Assembly (NCBI GenBank): GCA_050949825.1
Contig: JBMNGL010000019.1
Span: forward strand, 29,236 to 93,235
DNA from: DTU019 sp050949825
GTDB lineage: Bacteria; Bacillota; Syntrophomonadia; Syntrophomonadales; Syntrophomonadaceae
Direction: 5' to 3'
Length of the DNA: 64,000 bases
The notes beneath the pieces were generated by a model that saw nothing but the letters and a program-made list of their open reading frames with translations, did no database searches and was not told where the DNA came from. Position numbers and translations under genes: made by a program. Below are positions 56,334-64,000 of the stretch, piece after piece; positions within the stretch are counted from its first letter, which is position 1; each line of letters opens with the position of its first letter.

Positions 56334-57341
56334 TCAACTCAGGGATAATTCATGAGCGTATTCAAAGGAAATCAAATCACCACGGCTGGTCTTTTGATAG
56401 GCTGCTTCCCGGTGAGAATACTGGGAAATCTTTTTAGAACTCCATCCTTTAAATTTTTTAGCCACTGTCTCCAATACCCCAATTTCGTTATCAGTAAACA
56501 CTTCATTGGGGTCTGCTAGCATCTCTATAACCGTACCGTATTCATCCTCATTCAAGGTAATATAGGTTTCATCCAAGCTTCCGTATAAAAAATCCCACCA
56601 GCGCGGAACCGGTCCATAGTGGTTATTCTGATAAATAAGGCCGGTAATCGCCTGCTGTTCGCTCCGTTTATAACAGAGCATATCAGCATACCACAGCAAC
56701 TTGTTCATCCTAGTTATATAAATCTGGCCTTCGCGTTCTAAAAAAAACAGTATGGCCTGCACAGTTTTCTCCAGGCTAAAAGAGGTAAAACCATTATAAA
56801 CACCTGGTAGTTGCTTATAAGTTTGTAATAACCCGCGCGAACGTTCAAACACTTCCCATGCAACCGGTTCAGGCTTTTTCTCCAATTCCTGTAAAGAAGT
56901 CAAAACTCTTCTACAGGCTAAAGGGGTTAATTCTCCCCCTTTTTCTTCAAAGTAATGGGCAAAAACCCGTGGATCTTTCAGGCTTAATAGAGTATCACTG
57001 TGAGCCCGATCCGGAATCTGCCCTCTTAAATAACGCAGAATGGTGACTTCGCCCCAGCCCAACATCCTGGCCAGAGGTTTGGCTCCGATGTTATACCGGT
57101 CAAGAATCTCCCTGGTCTCTGCCACCGTAATAATCCCCTGCTGTTCCCTATAAGCGTAATCCATTCGCTCCAGGTTGGCATCATTTAGTGCCGGTATATA
57201 TACCTTGGAACCACACTGCTGACAATAGGCATTTTTAACTTCACAGTGTACCGATGTTCCCTTAATGGTATGGCTTTCCTCTTCGCTTTGGATAATTACA
57301 TCGTTCATTTGGTCACACAGGTAGCAATAAACCTTATCCAC
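56334..57341 (-). CDS. Panacea-domain antitoxin with zinc finger and HTH (PanA-like, MqsA-like N terminus)
   Basis: With the GTG at 57341 (preceded by AAAGGAGGGG) the protein has 335 residues. The N terminus carries paired cysteines C6-x2-C9 and C40-x2-C43 (VYCYLCD; YCQQCG), as in MqsA. Residues about 74-110 are an XRE-type helix-turn-helix (ILDRYNIGAKPLARMLGWGE, then RYLRGQIP). The C-terminal 190 residues include the Panacea/SocA (DUF4065) core (ITRMNKLLWYADMLCYKR; YQNNHYGPVPRWWDFLYGSL). Panacea domains neutralise diverse toxins. The gene begins 28 bp after the stop of an MqsR-like toxin gene, so the two form a toxin-antitoxin operon. Confidence 0.82.
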   Translation of the reverse strand: MDKVYCYLCDQMNDVIIQSEEESHTIKGTSVHCEVKNAYCQQCGSKVYIPALNDANLERMDYAYREQQGIITVAETREILDRYNIGAKPLARMLGWGEVTILRYLRGQIPDRAHSDTLLSLKDPRVFAHYFEEKGGELTPLACRRVLTSLQELEKKPEPVAWEVFERSRGLLQTYKQLPGVYNGFTSFSLEKTVQAILFFLEREGQIYITRMNKLLWYADMLCYKRSEQQAITGLIYQNNHYGPVPRWWDFLYGSLDETYITLNEDEYGTVIEMLADPNEVFTDNEIGVLETVAKKFKGWSSKKISQYSHREAAYQKTSRGDLISFEYAHELSLS

Positions 57342-57369
57342 AACCGGGTCCCCTCCTTTATGCTCCTGT

Positions 57370-57711
57370 CTAATCATCATATTCCTGTTCATGAAAGGAT
57401 ACACAAATAACCTTGGCCCGGAGCTTTATCTTGATATACAAAACACGCTCATAGTACTGATATAGAAAAACCCAGAGCCATTCTCCAGGGAAATCATAAT
57501 CCGGCACCGTCTCGTTATAATGGTTTTCCTCCAGTTTCATTAAAATATCGGCCACATCATTATGCCGCAAACCCAATTCTGTCATACACTGCAGATTCTT
57601 TTCTCGTGGCCAAATAATGAGGTTATTGAGTGCGTCAAGCATAAGCTTAGCTTGAATATCTTGAAGGTAGGAAATAGCTTCGGACCTGGACCGAACCTCC
57701 CCGTCCGCCAT
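57370..57711 (-). CDS. MqsR-like toxin
   Basis: This is a 113-residue protein starting MADGEVRSRSEAISYLQ, with AGAGGTGGCAAC before the ATG at 57711; an upstream start at 57765 lacks a ribosome site. The central and C-terminal parts follow the MqsR/RelE-like pattern: ELGLRHNDVADILMKLEENH, PDYDFPGEWLWVF, and the final strands YIKIKLRAKVICVSFHEQEY. MqsR cleaves mRNA in the MqsRA system, where, as here, the toxin gene comes first. Being paired with a Panacea-domain antitoxin rather than plain MqsA is the notable point. Toxicity is inferred from family and context. Confidence 0.78.
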   Translation of the reverse strand: MADGEVRSRSEAISYLQDIQAKLMLDALNNLIIWPREKNLQCMTELGLRHNDVADILMKLEENHYNETVPDYDFPGEWLWVFLYQYYERVLYIKIKLRAKVICVSFHEQEYDD

Positions 57712-57813
57712 GTTGCCACCTCTATCTACAAATAGATTAACACGGCGGAGAAGCATCATCAACAAGAAAGTATCTTTTGATACTATTATTCCCCGCCGCT
57801 TGATTTTGATACA

Positions 57814-60800
57814 CTACAATTCCCGTTGCCGTTTATCCGCCTCCGCCTGCAAGCGGCGCAACATTGTAGCCACGGTAAGATCGCGCCTGGGGCCACGCTC
57901 CCCATCAGCTAATCGTTCAGCCGCACCAATCGCTGCCTCCAGGACAATGCGTGGAATAGTAACCGATGCCTTTTCCCCCAGGCGGGACACCGTATAGTCA
58001 AAGAGCATGGCGGACTGGTAGTTGCGTAAGATATCCGCGGGCAAATTATTAATAATGATTTGGGGGCGTTCACTCACAATACGGTTAACATCACGAAGGG
58101 TAGCCCAAAATCCCGGATTATCAGCACCCTGGGCTGATACCACCTCCAGCAGCTCTCGTCCGGCCATATAGTTTATTACCTCTTGCGCCCGGGCAGCCCG
58201 TACATTATCGCGTTCAATAGCTGCAGCTGCCGAAATAGGATTAAACTCCTCCCGTACCATCCTTTCCAGTTGCTGGTATAATGGCAGAATGTCCGACTCA
58301 CTAAGACTATAATCCTCGGCCAGTTCTACATCCCTTAATTCCCGATACGAAGTGATAAGGCGGATCTCCATAACAGCATCCGGTTTACAGCAGGCAGCCG
58401 CATAGGCATGTATCTTAATCCCCGGTATACCGGGAACCAGCACCGTAAGACGCTGTACACAAGCAGGCAGGGGGAATGACCCCATGGCCTCCAGGATAGT
58501 TTCAAAGGCAAGATCTCCATAAGTAGCAAAGTGCAGGGGTGGCCTTTTGTCTCCCCAACCTTCCTCGTACAATTCCCGGGATACGGTGAATGCTGCTACC
58601 GGCGGCATATCTCCCCAGCCATTTAGCAGATAAACTGAATGCTGCCCGTGATCCAGAGTCCGTCCACTACGGGATGCCAGGTAGGAAGATGCGGTAACGG
58701 CATCCCAAATATCATCTAAACTTACCGGGCAACTAGCATATTCCTCTTTTTGTTTTAAACGCATATAAATCTCGTACAGATCTTCTGGTTCCATCTGCAT
58801 GCTGCGGGCAAAACGCTGCTGTTCCCTAATCTTTCGTTCCACTTGCCGCTGCAATTCTTCCAATGTCATTTTATGTTCAGCCAGCCGGGAGAAATCCTCC
58901 TGATCCAGAGGTAATAACGATAACTGCTGCGATCCGACAATCAGGCTGGCCTGCTGCAGGCGATCTAGTAATCGTCCATAAACCGTTTCTTCGGCACTAT
59001 CAACATAACAGAGGTTCTCAACATATATGTCTTGATGCTTTTGTCCAATACGATCAATGCGGCCAATACGCTGTTCGACTTTCATGGGATTCCACGGCAA
59101 ATCAAAATTAATCAGCAAATCAGCGGTCTGCAGATTCAGACCCTCGGCGGCAGCATCAGTACATACCAGTATATCAATCTCACCCGCCAGGAAACGCTCC
59201 TTGACTTCTTCGCGGGTAACACTAATCATGGCTTCCTGAGCTGAATCATAACAGGACCCACCTTCTCCCGAGTAGGTGCCCATCAACATCCGGGAATCTT
59301 TTATTCTTAGTTGCTGCACAATATCCTGCAAGGTGTCGTAGAAACGGGTAAAAACCACGGTTTGTTGGATACGCCCACTACTGGCATCGCGCCGCTCATC
59401 CAGCAGACTTAATAGACGCAGCATCTTGGAGGCCGGTTCACCTTCCAATCGGTCCAGCCCTTCCAGCAAGTGTTTTATATAATGTTGTTCCCATTCCAGG
59501 TCAGCTGGAGTACGATTGGCCAGCAAAGACCCTACCGCTTCCAGGTCGCTCTCGTCCACACTCTCAAAGACCAGTTCCTTAAGATCTGATTCCTCCGCAG
59601 AAATACTCTCCGGTTCCAGCGAAAGTTCATGCTGCAAAGTAGCCTCCACCTTCTTAAGTCGCCTCTCCATAGTGGCTCGAAAAGCATAACTGCTGGAGGC
59701 AAAACGCAAGCGGAAAAAGCTCAAGAGGAAACTCATCATCTGTTTGCTGGAACGGTCGCCATGGGTTCTGATCTGTTTGGCCAGGCCCTGTAGATAAACC
59801 TCTAAATCATCGTATATAGCCCGCTCACCCTTGGTAAACTCCACAGGTTTAAGCGGCCTGATATGCCTTTGCGCCAGCTTTTCACTGAGCTGTCCTTTTT
59901 CTCGATAAACCTCCAATAACTGCCGGGTATGGCGCATCATGACCCGGGATAAGGGAGCAGCACTGAAAAGTGTCGGTAATAGCAGTTCCCGATCCCGCCC
60001 GCGGGGGATGTACCCACCCAATAGCCAGCGCTCAAAAACCCGCCGGCGGTTAGGTGGTATAACGGTCTCGCTGATATAACGCCAGCATATGGGGTCTTGC
60101 CGTTCAATTGCTTTTATCGCTCGCCGGATAAAGAGCCGTTCTGGCTCCGTCACCTCGCGGCCTTCTATCAATTGACCCAGTATATGGTAGTATTGCTGTG
60201 ATAAAACCGGGTCATATTGAAAAGCTCCCACTCGATTGGTCAAGGCCAATAAATCGCTGACCTCCACCGGGTGAATCTGCATAGGAGTTGCGGTAGCCAG
60301 CCACATCGATTTGGCTTGTTTGCGCATCTGATTACGAAGCATGGTGTATAAATGACCATAATCCGGATGCGCCCTGGTGCCTGCGGCCGGGTTGCGTCGC
60401 CGAGCAGCATGGGCTTCATCAAGCAAGGTAAGATCAAATGATGGTGCTCTCATTAAGGAGTCCTGATAGTTCTGCCGGGCCAGTAGTCCGGTAGAAACGA
60501 TAATCAGATTGGGGTCATATATGGTTTTGGCATTCCGAATAGCCGTTTGCGGATAAATATATTCATGGGCGAGAACCGGCATCGTACATACCCGGCCAAA
60601 GGAAAGGAGCATCTTCGATGCCATTTCCCGGTGCCACTGGCGGGTCAAACTGGCGGGGGCGGCGATTAAGATTCGGCGGGCCAAGCCAGACAGATATAGC
60701 GAACGCATGGCCAGGCCCGCTTCAATGGTTTTACCCAGGCCCACTTCATCACATAGCAAATAAGAATAAGGCCAGCCGCTGATCAATCTTCGGGCTACTA

Positions 60801-61749
60801 CTTCCTGATGCGGCCAGGGAGCAACCGGTGCGGTATTCATTCCTACCAGTCGTCCCCCCGGCATCCGTGGCGCATCTTTTATAAGCGCAAACTGGAGTAT
60901 TTCCCGGGCAGTTGGCCTAGCCGGCTTATCATCTACCAGGGCCGACAGGCCATCCAGTTCCACTGGCAGAGTGACTCCCTCGGCCAGAGATATCAATTTC
61001 TCTTTAACCGCCTGGGGCAAGGTATAGACTGGTAAACAAGGATGCTGCCCCGCCCACAAGATTTCGAAATCCTCCGCTGCCTGCTGGGTACGTTGATATT
61101 CCATATCCCCCCACCAGTCACAGTGGACATCTACATTTTCGGCATTTAGCACCAGCGCGGTCCTGGATTCATTCAAGGTGCCAGAGCCGTACAGGCGCTG
61201 ACCAAACTCATCGTGAAGAATGAACCATTTCTCATGTACATAGCCATCCAGATTATCCTCCAGCTGAAGTGCTGCTCCGGTAAGTACATGACGCCGCAGA
61301 GCCACCTTAACTTCCAGGTATCCCTGCGCCACCATCCAGGCCAGCAGGGTAACTCCATTACTAACCCCTTCCGGCCAGCTCTCCGGCTGCTCCAGTTCCT
61401 TATTCAAACACTTAACCAGGCGCTGGGCATCACCATCCAGGATCGCCTGCACATCCTGGGTTTCCAGATCAGCCCCGACAATCAGGCGCATCTTCCCCTG
61501 CCGTCCAACCAAGCTGGAAAAGCCCTGCGAAGCGGCCGCCAGCGAGCTGGAGCGGAAATATCCGGCTACCCGGTCATAATACACCGCCCGGGTCAGGGCC
61601 GGGATATAAAAATCGCGCAGCATATCCACCGGCCGGCCATCAATCAGAGTGGACGAGGTCCGGTAGCTCAACCGCCAATCATAGGAGGCCAGTCCCCTCC
61701 GCTCCGGCCCCCGCTCATTATTTATCCCTCTGCCAGGTAGTTCTTGCAT
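57814..61749 (-). CDS. SNF2-type helicase with N-terminal phospholipase-D-like domain
   Basis: This protein has about 1311 residues. Residues 30-240 form a PLD-like domain with an HEK...GSGTLNES motif (near 172-196), the usual phosphodiesterase-type nuclease in defence helicases. Then comes a superfamily 2/SNF2 motor: motif I DEVGLGKTIEAGL (about 334-346), motif II LLDEAHAARR (about 443-452), motif III ATATPMQ, and the helicase C part AAAEGLNLQTADLL with VEQRIGRIDRIGQ (about 888-902). A helical C-terminal region follows. The ATG at 61749 is preceded by GGGAGAGAAC. It lies 15 bp after the methyltransferase gene on the same strand. It is probably the translocase/effector of a DNA-modification-based defence system. 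Confidence 0.85.
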   Translation of the reverse strand: MQELPGRGINNERGPERRGLASYDWRLSYRTSSTLIDGRPVDMLRDFYIPALTRAVYYDRVAGYFRSSSLAAASQGFSSLVGRQGKMRLIVGADLETQDVQAILDGDAQRLVKCLNKELEQPESWPEGVSNGVTLLAWMVAQGYLEVKVALRRHVLTGAALQLEDNLDGYVHEKWFILHDEFGQRLYGSGTLNESRTALVLNAENVDVHCDWWGDMEYQRTQQAAEDFEILWAGQHPCLPVYTLPQAVKEKLISLAEGVTLPVELDGLSALVDDKPARPTAREILQFALIKDAPRMPGGRLVGMNTAPVAPWPHQEVVARRLISGWPYSYLLCDEVGLGKTIEAGLAMRSLYLSGLARRILIAAPASLTRQWHREMASKMLLSFGRVCTMPVLAHEYIYPQTAIRNAKTIYDPNLIIVSTGLLARQNYQDSLMRAPSFDLTLLDEAHAARRRNPAAGTRAHPDYGHLYTMLRNQMRKQAKSMWLATATPMQIHPVEVSDLLALTNRVGAFQYDPVLSQQYYHILGQLIEGREVTEPERLFIRRAIKAIERQDPICWRYISETVIPPNRRRVFERWLLGGYIPRGRDRELLLPTLFSAAPLSRVMMRHTRQLLEVYREKGQLSEKLAQRHIRPLKPVEFTKGERAIYDDLEVYLQGLAKQIRTHGDRSSKQMMSFLLSFFRLRFASSSYAFRATMERRLKKVEATLQHELSLEPESISAEESDLKELVFESVDESDLEAVGSLLANRTPADLEWEQHYIKHLLEGLDRLEGEPASKMLRLLSLLDERRDASSGRIQQTVVFTRFYDTLQDIVQQLRIKDSRMLMGTYSGEGGSCYDSAQEAMISVTREEVKERFLAGEIDILVCTDAAAEGLNLQTADLLINFDLPWNPMKVEQRIGRIDRIGQKHQDIYVENLCYVDSAEETVYGRLLDRLQQASLIVGSQQLSLLPLDQEDFSRLAEHKMTLEELQRQVERKIREQQRFARSMQMEPEDLYEIYMRLKQKEEYASCPVSLDDIWDAVTASSYLASRSGRTLDHGQHSVYLLNGWGDMPPVAAFTVSRELYEEGWGDKRPPLHFATYGDLAFETILEAMGSFPLPACVQRLTVLVPGIPGIKIHAYAAACCKPDAVMEIRLITSYRELRDVELAEDYSLSESDILPLYQQLERMVREEFNPISAAAAIERDNVRAARAQEVINYMAGRELLEVVSAQGADNPGFWATLRDVNRIVSERPQIIINNLPADILRNYQSAMLFDYTVSRLGEKASVTIPRIVLEAAIGAAERLADGERGPRRDLTVATMLRRLQAEADKRQREL

Positions 61750-61764
61750 GTTCTCTCCCACTTG

Positions 61765-64000
61765 CTATTTAAGGCTAAAGCGTAGTTCCTCCGCTTCCTG
61801 CCGCAGTTTGTCATCACCAATCTCAACTGCCCATACCGCCAGTAAATCCAGTATAAGCTGTTCGCGTCCCGCTGCCTGGCTTTGCAGATAAGGTCGGGCC
61901 ACGGCTACATCTCCTTCCCGGTAGGCCATCAACAAAGCGTGCAGTATATCCCATTCAGTCTGGGGATGGCTCAATCTATCGCTATGGCGCTCCTCGGGTG
62001 CGGCCAGGCGCAGCTTGGAACCGCGGCGGACCAGGGGGGCATAATACCCCGGTACCTGGCTGTCATTATGGCGAGAGCGGCGCGCCGCCGTAGCATTGTT
62101 GATGCCAATCATGGCACCATTAATCCCATATCCAGCCGGTTTATGTTCCAGGCTGATATTGAGGGACTTGGACAGGCTCAAGGCTTCATCAAAGGGAAAT
62201 TCGTTCAGACCGAAGATACCGAACAGGGTAAGGGCCATGGCGGCTTCCGGGTTGAGGTCGGCCACCTGCAGCCGGCCACCGGAGATACGGGTGACTTGAT
62301 ACTGGGCTACTACTGCACTGGCCTCACTCATCGCCCGCAGGGGACTGACCAGTTCATCGCCATCCAGCACTGGCCAGTGCTGGGACAAGACCTGCAAGGC
62401 CCGCCCATAGCTGGCCACCATCTCATCCACCGGATTCAAGGCCAACGGGGCAAATTCATCCAGACCGCTGCGTACCGCCTGCCGCACCTGGGTAGCTACT
62501 CCCCGACCGCCGATCCCGCTCCAGGTGGCAGGCTGCTTATCATCTCGGGTGAGCCGTTTGCGGCAGGATATGAAGATGGAACTGGCTGCGGAAGCGTTAT
62601 TCATTAAATGCTGGGAATTAGCGAACTCTGATTCAACCGGCAATGATGCAGAAATTATCCAGCCATTTTCAATCAAAGATCTGGTCAAAGCCTCCCAGGC
62701 CTCTTGCGTTTTATGGGTAAACATGAGGGTCATAATCCCGTCATCCTTCAGCACCCGGTAACATTCGGCAAAAATTTCACCCATCAGTTTTTCATACTGG
62801 GCCGCTGCCTGTTTAGCCGTACCATCGCGGGAAGGGTTGGCCACCGCTTCATCATTTTTATTGGTAAGGCGCCGCGTAAATATGTCCGGGTACAAGTCTG
62901 CCAGTGTACGCCGCTGCCAGACATAATAATAGTCAGATAGTTCGGCATACTGTACATTATTGTAGTAAGGCGGGTCGATGCAAATCAGGTCCACTGAGCG
63001 TTCATTCACTTCCAAATGGGCAGCCGTGCCGCAGGTAATAGTCACCGGCGGGGCCTGGCCTTCCAATTGTTTGTGGAGGGGCTGTAGTAATTCAGCAATT
63101 CCGGTGTAGGCATCCAAGACCTGGGACAATCCCCAGGCGGCTCCCGAGTTCGGTCCAGTGAAAACCATCTCGCCAAAAGTCCATTTAAGTGAGAAGTCAT
63201 GGCGACCAAATGTCCCCGAAACTATAGCCCTTTGTGGAATCCAGCGAGTCTGTTTGCTATTATAGTCAACACCTTTATCTATCATAAACTGCAGATAGGT
63301 CACCACCGCCCGGCCCCGCTCCGCCCCCAGTTCCTCCAGGATAAGTGGTTTGAGCCGGTTCAATTCTTCCACCAGGGTTAAATGTCCCAAGAGTTGCCGG
63401 GGGGTGAACATATCACACCAGCGTTTCATACCGTAGATTGCCGGACGCATATCATTTCCTGGCGGGAAAGCTTCCGTGGGGATTAAACCCTGGGCCTCCC
63501 ATTCCCGCCATTTGGCCCACAGCTCCCTCTCTGCTGCTGCCAGCGCGGCCAGGTCATTCTCATTGGGCGCCCGGAAGAACCGTATCTTCTCAGTTTTTAT
63601 TTCCCCCTTACGCTTTCCGCTCTTGTACCGTGCCGGCTGAGCGTTTTTATCCAGTTTGGGCTGAAAGCGTACGGCCACTACGGCATAAAGCCGGTCCTGC
63701 CAGGTTCCCAGCGCTGATTCGCTCCGGGCCTGCGCCTTGATCTCGTCGGCGGGGATGGCCTGTTTGCAATGGACGCACTGCCCCACCCCTCCCTTGACCG
63801 TGGCCAGGTTGGGGTCCTCTCCGTTGGGTCCGCGGCTACCCTGCACCCGGTAGGGTTCGAAGGATACCTTGCCCCCTTTAGCCCTGCCGTCTGTTACCAG
63901 GCGCACTCCCCACTTGTCGCCTTCCTTGGCCAGCCAGCAGGTATTCAGCAACGGCGCTTCCCCGCCACAATGGGGACAGGTAACCTGGCGGGTATAGATA
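61765..64000 (-). CDS. DUF1156-type DNA methyltransferase, N terminus outside the window
   Basis: The frame is open to the right edge, so at least 744 residues are visible and the start is missing. Near the edge is a zinc-ribbon TCPHCGGEAP, and a second CVHCKQ follows about 40 residues later. The methyltransferase domain carries motif IV DLICIDPPYYNNVQYAELSD (around 62950) and a fold continuing YRVLKDDGIMTLMFTHKT. DPPY marks amino-methyltransferases (adenine N6 or cytosine N4). The whole resembles the large DUF1156 proteins of phage-defence loci, whose N-terminal domain would lie beyond 64000. It is followed 15 bp later by the PLD-SNF2 helicase gene, an obvious operon. Other subunits may lie to the right. 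Confidence 0.83.
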   Translation of the reverse strand, partial: IYTRQVTCPHCGGEAPLLNTCWLAKEGDKWGVRLVTDGRAKGGKVSFEPYRVQGSRGPNGEDPNLATVKGGVGQCVHCKQAIPADEIKAQARSESALGTWQDRLYAVVAVRFQPKLDKNAQPARYKSGKRKGEIKTEKIRFFRAPNENDLAALAAAERELWAKWREWEAQGLIPTEAFPPGNDMRPAIYGMKRWCDMFTPRQLLGHLTLVEELNRLKPLILEELGAERGRAVVTYLQFMIDKGVDYNSKQTRWIPQRAIVSGTFGRHDFSLKWTFGEMVFTGPNSGAAWGLSQVLDAYTGIAELLQPLHKQLEGQAPPVTITCGTAAHLEVNERSVDLICIDPPYYNNVQYAELSDYYYVWQRRTLADLYPDIFTRRLTNKNDEAVANPSRDGTAKQAAAQYEKLMGEIFAECYRVLKDDGIMTLMFTHKTQEAWEALTRSLIENGWIISASLPVESEFANSQHLMNNASAASSIFISCRKRLTRDDKQPATWSGIGGRGVATQVRQAVRSGLDEFAPLALNPVDEMVASYGRALQVLSQHWPVLDGDELVSPLRAMSEASAVVAQYQVTRISGGRLQVADLNPEAAMALTLFGIFGLNEFPFDEALSLSKSLNISLEHKPAGYGINGAMIGINNATAARRSRHNDSQVPGYYAPLVRRGSKLRLAAPEERHSDRLSHPQTEWDILHALLMAYREGDVAVARPYLQSQAAGREQLILDLLAVWAVEIGDDKLRQEAEELRFSLK

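Noticed and set aside
56249..56437. Plus-strand frame between the hicB relic and the Panacea gene
   Set aside because: Most of it is antisense to the end of the Panacea gene; no start signal; no recognisable family.

Overview
The window looks like chromosomal DNA of an anaerobic, Gram-positive-type Clostridia bacterium. My best guess is the Syntrophomonas/Peptococcaceae side of the Firmicutes, but that is inference. Reasons: FabK is used as the enoyl-ACP reductase, there is an SLH-anchored surface protein, AGGAGG-type ribosome sites are common with GTG/TTG starts, and there are a DUF362 ferredoxin-like protein and copper-amine-oxidase-N stalk domains. No rRNA or tRNA gene was recognised.

Layout. 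1-5.5 kb: a type II fatty-acid synthesis operon on the minus strand, read fabH-fabK-fabD-fabG-acpP-fabF-fabZ (fabZ cut by the left edge), tightly packed with overlaps. 5.6-9.9 kb: a divergent FabK-like nitronate monooxygenase, a hotdog thioesterase, a repeat-rich intergenic region, and small genes (a 77-aa protein, a zinc-ribbon Nudix hydrolase, a 59-aa Cys-rich B-box-like protein). 9.0-20.3 kb: housekeeping and transport genes: a membrane-anchored unknown, an aminotransferase, a DUF362 ferredoxin protein, a PilZ protein, two cation/proton antiporters, an MFS exporter and a Uma2-family protein.

20.35-48.7 kb: one 27-kb open reading frame encodes a 9042-residue secreted protein. It has a signal peptide, RTX-like and InlB-like parts near the N terminus, long arrays of beta-helix-like repeats, a Trp-rich segment, a coiled coil, a poly-Gly linker and three C-terminal SLH domains. 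A membrane-anchored TPR gene lies just upstream on the same strand. Upstream of that, also on the same strand, is a regulator with a LuxR-type C terminus whose base composition differs from its neighbours. A 10-bp inverted repeat sits in front of the TPR gene.

50.4-57.8 kb: an accessory region full of toxin-antitoxin genes and their debris. It holds a truncated yoeB, an intact RelE/Phd-like pair, a secreted MACPF (perforin-like) protein with a MABP-like C terminus, hicA and hicB fragments that flank an inserted block, and an MqsR-like/Panacea pair. 57.8-64 kb: a large PLD-SNF2 helicase and a DUF1156-type DNA methyltransferase that runs off the right edge. Together these look like part of an anti-phage or DNA-modification defence locus.
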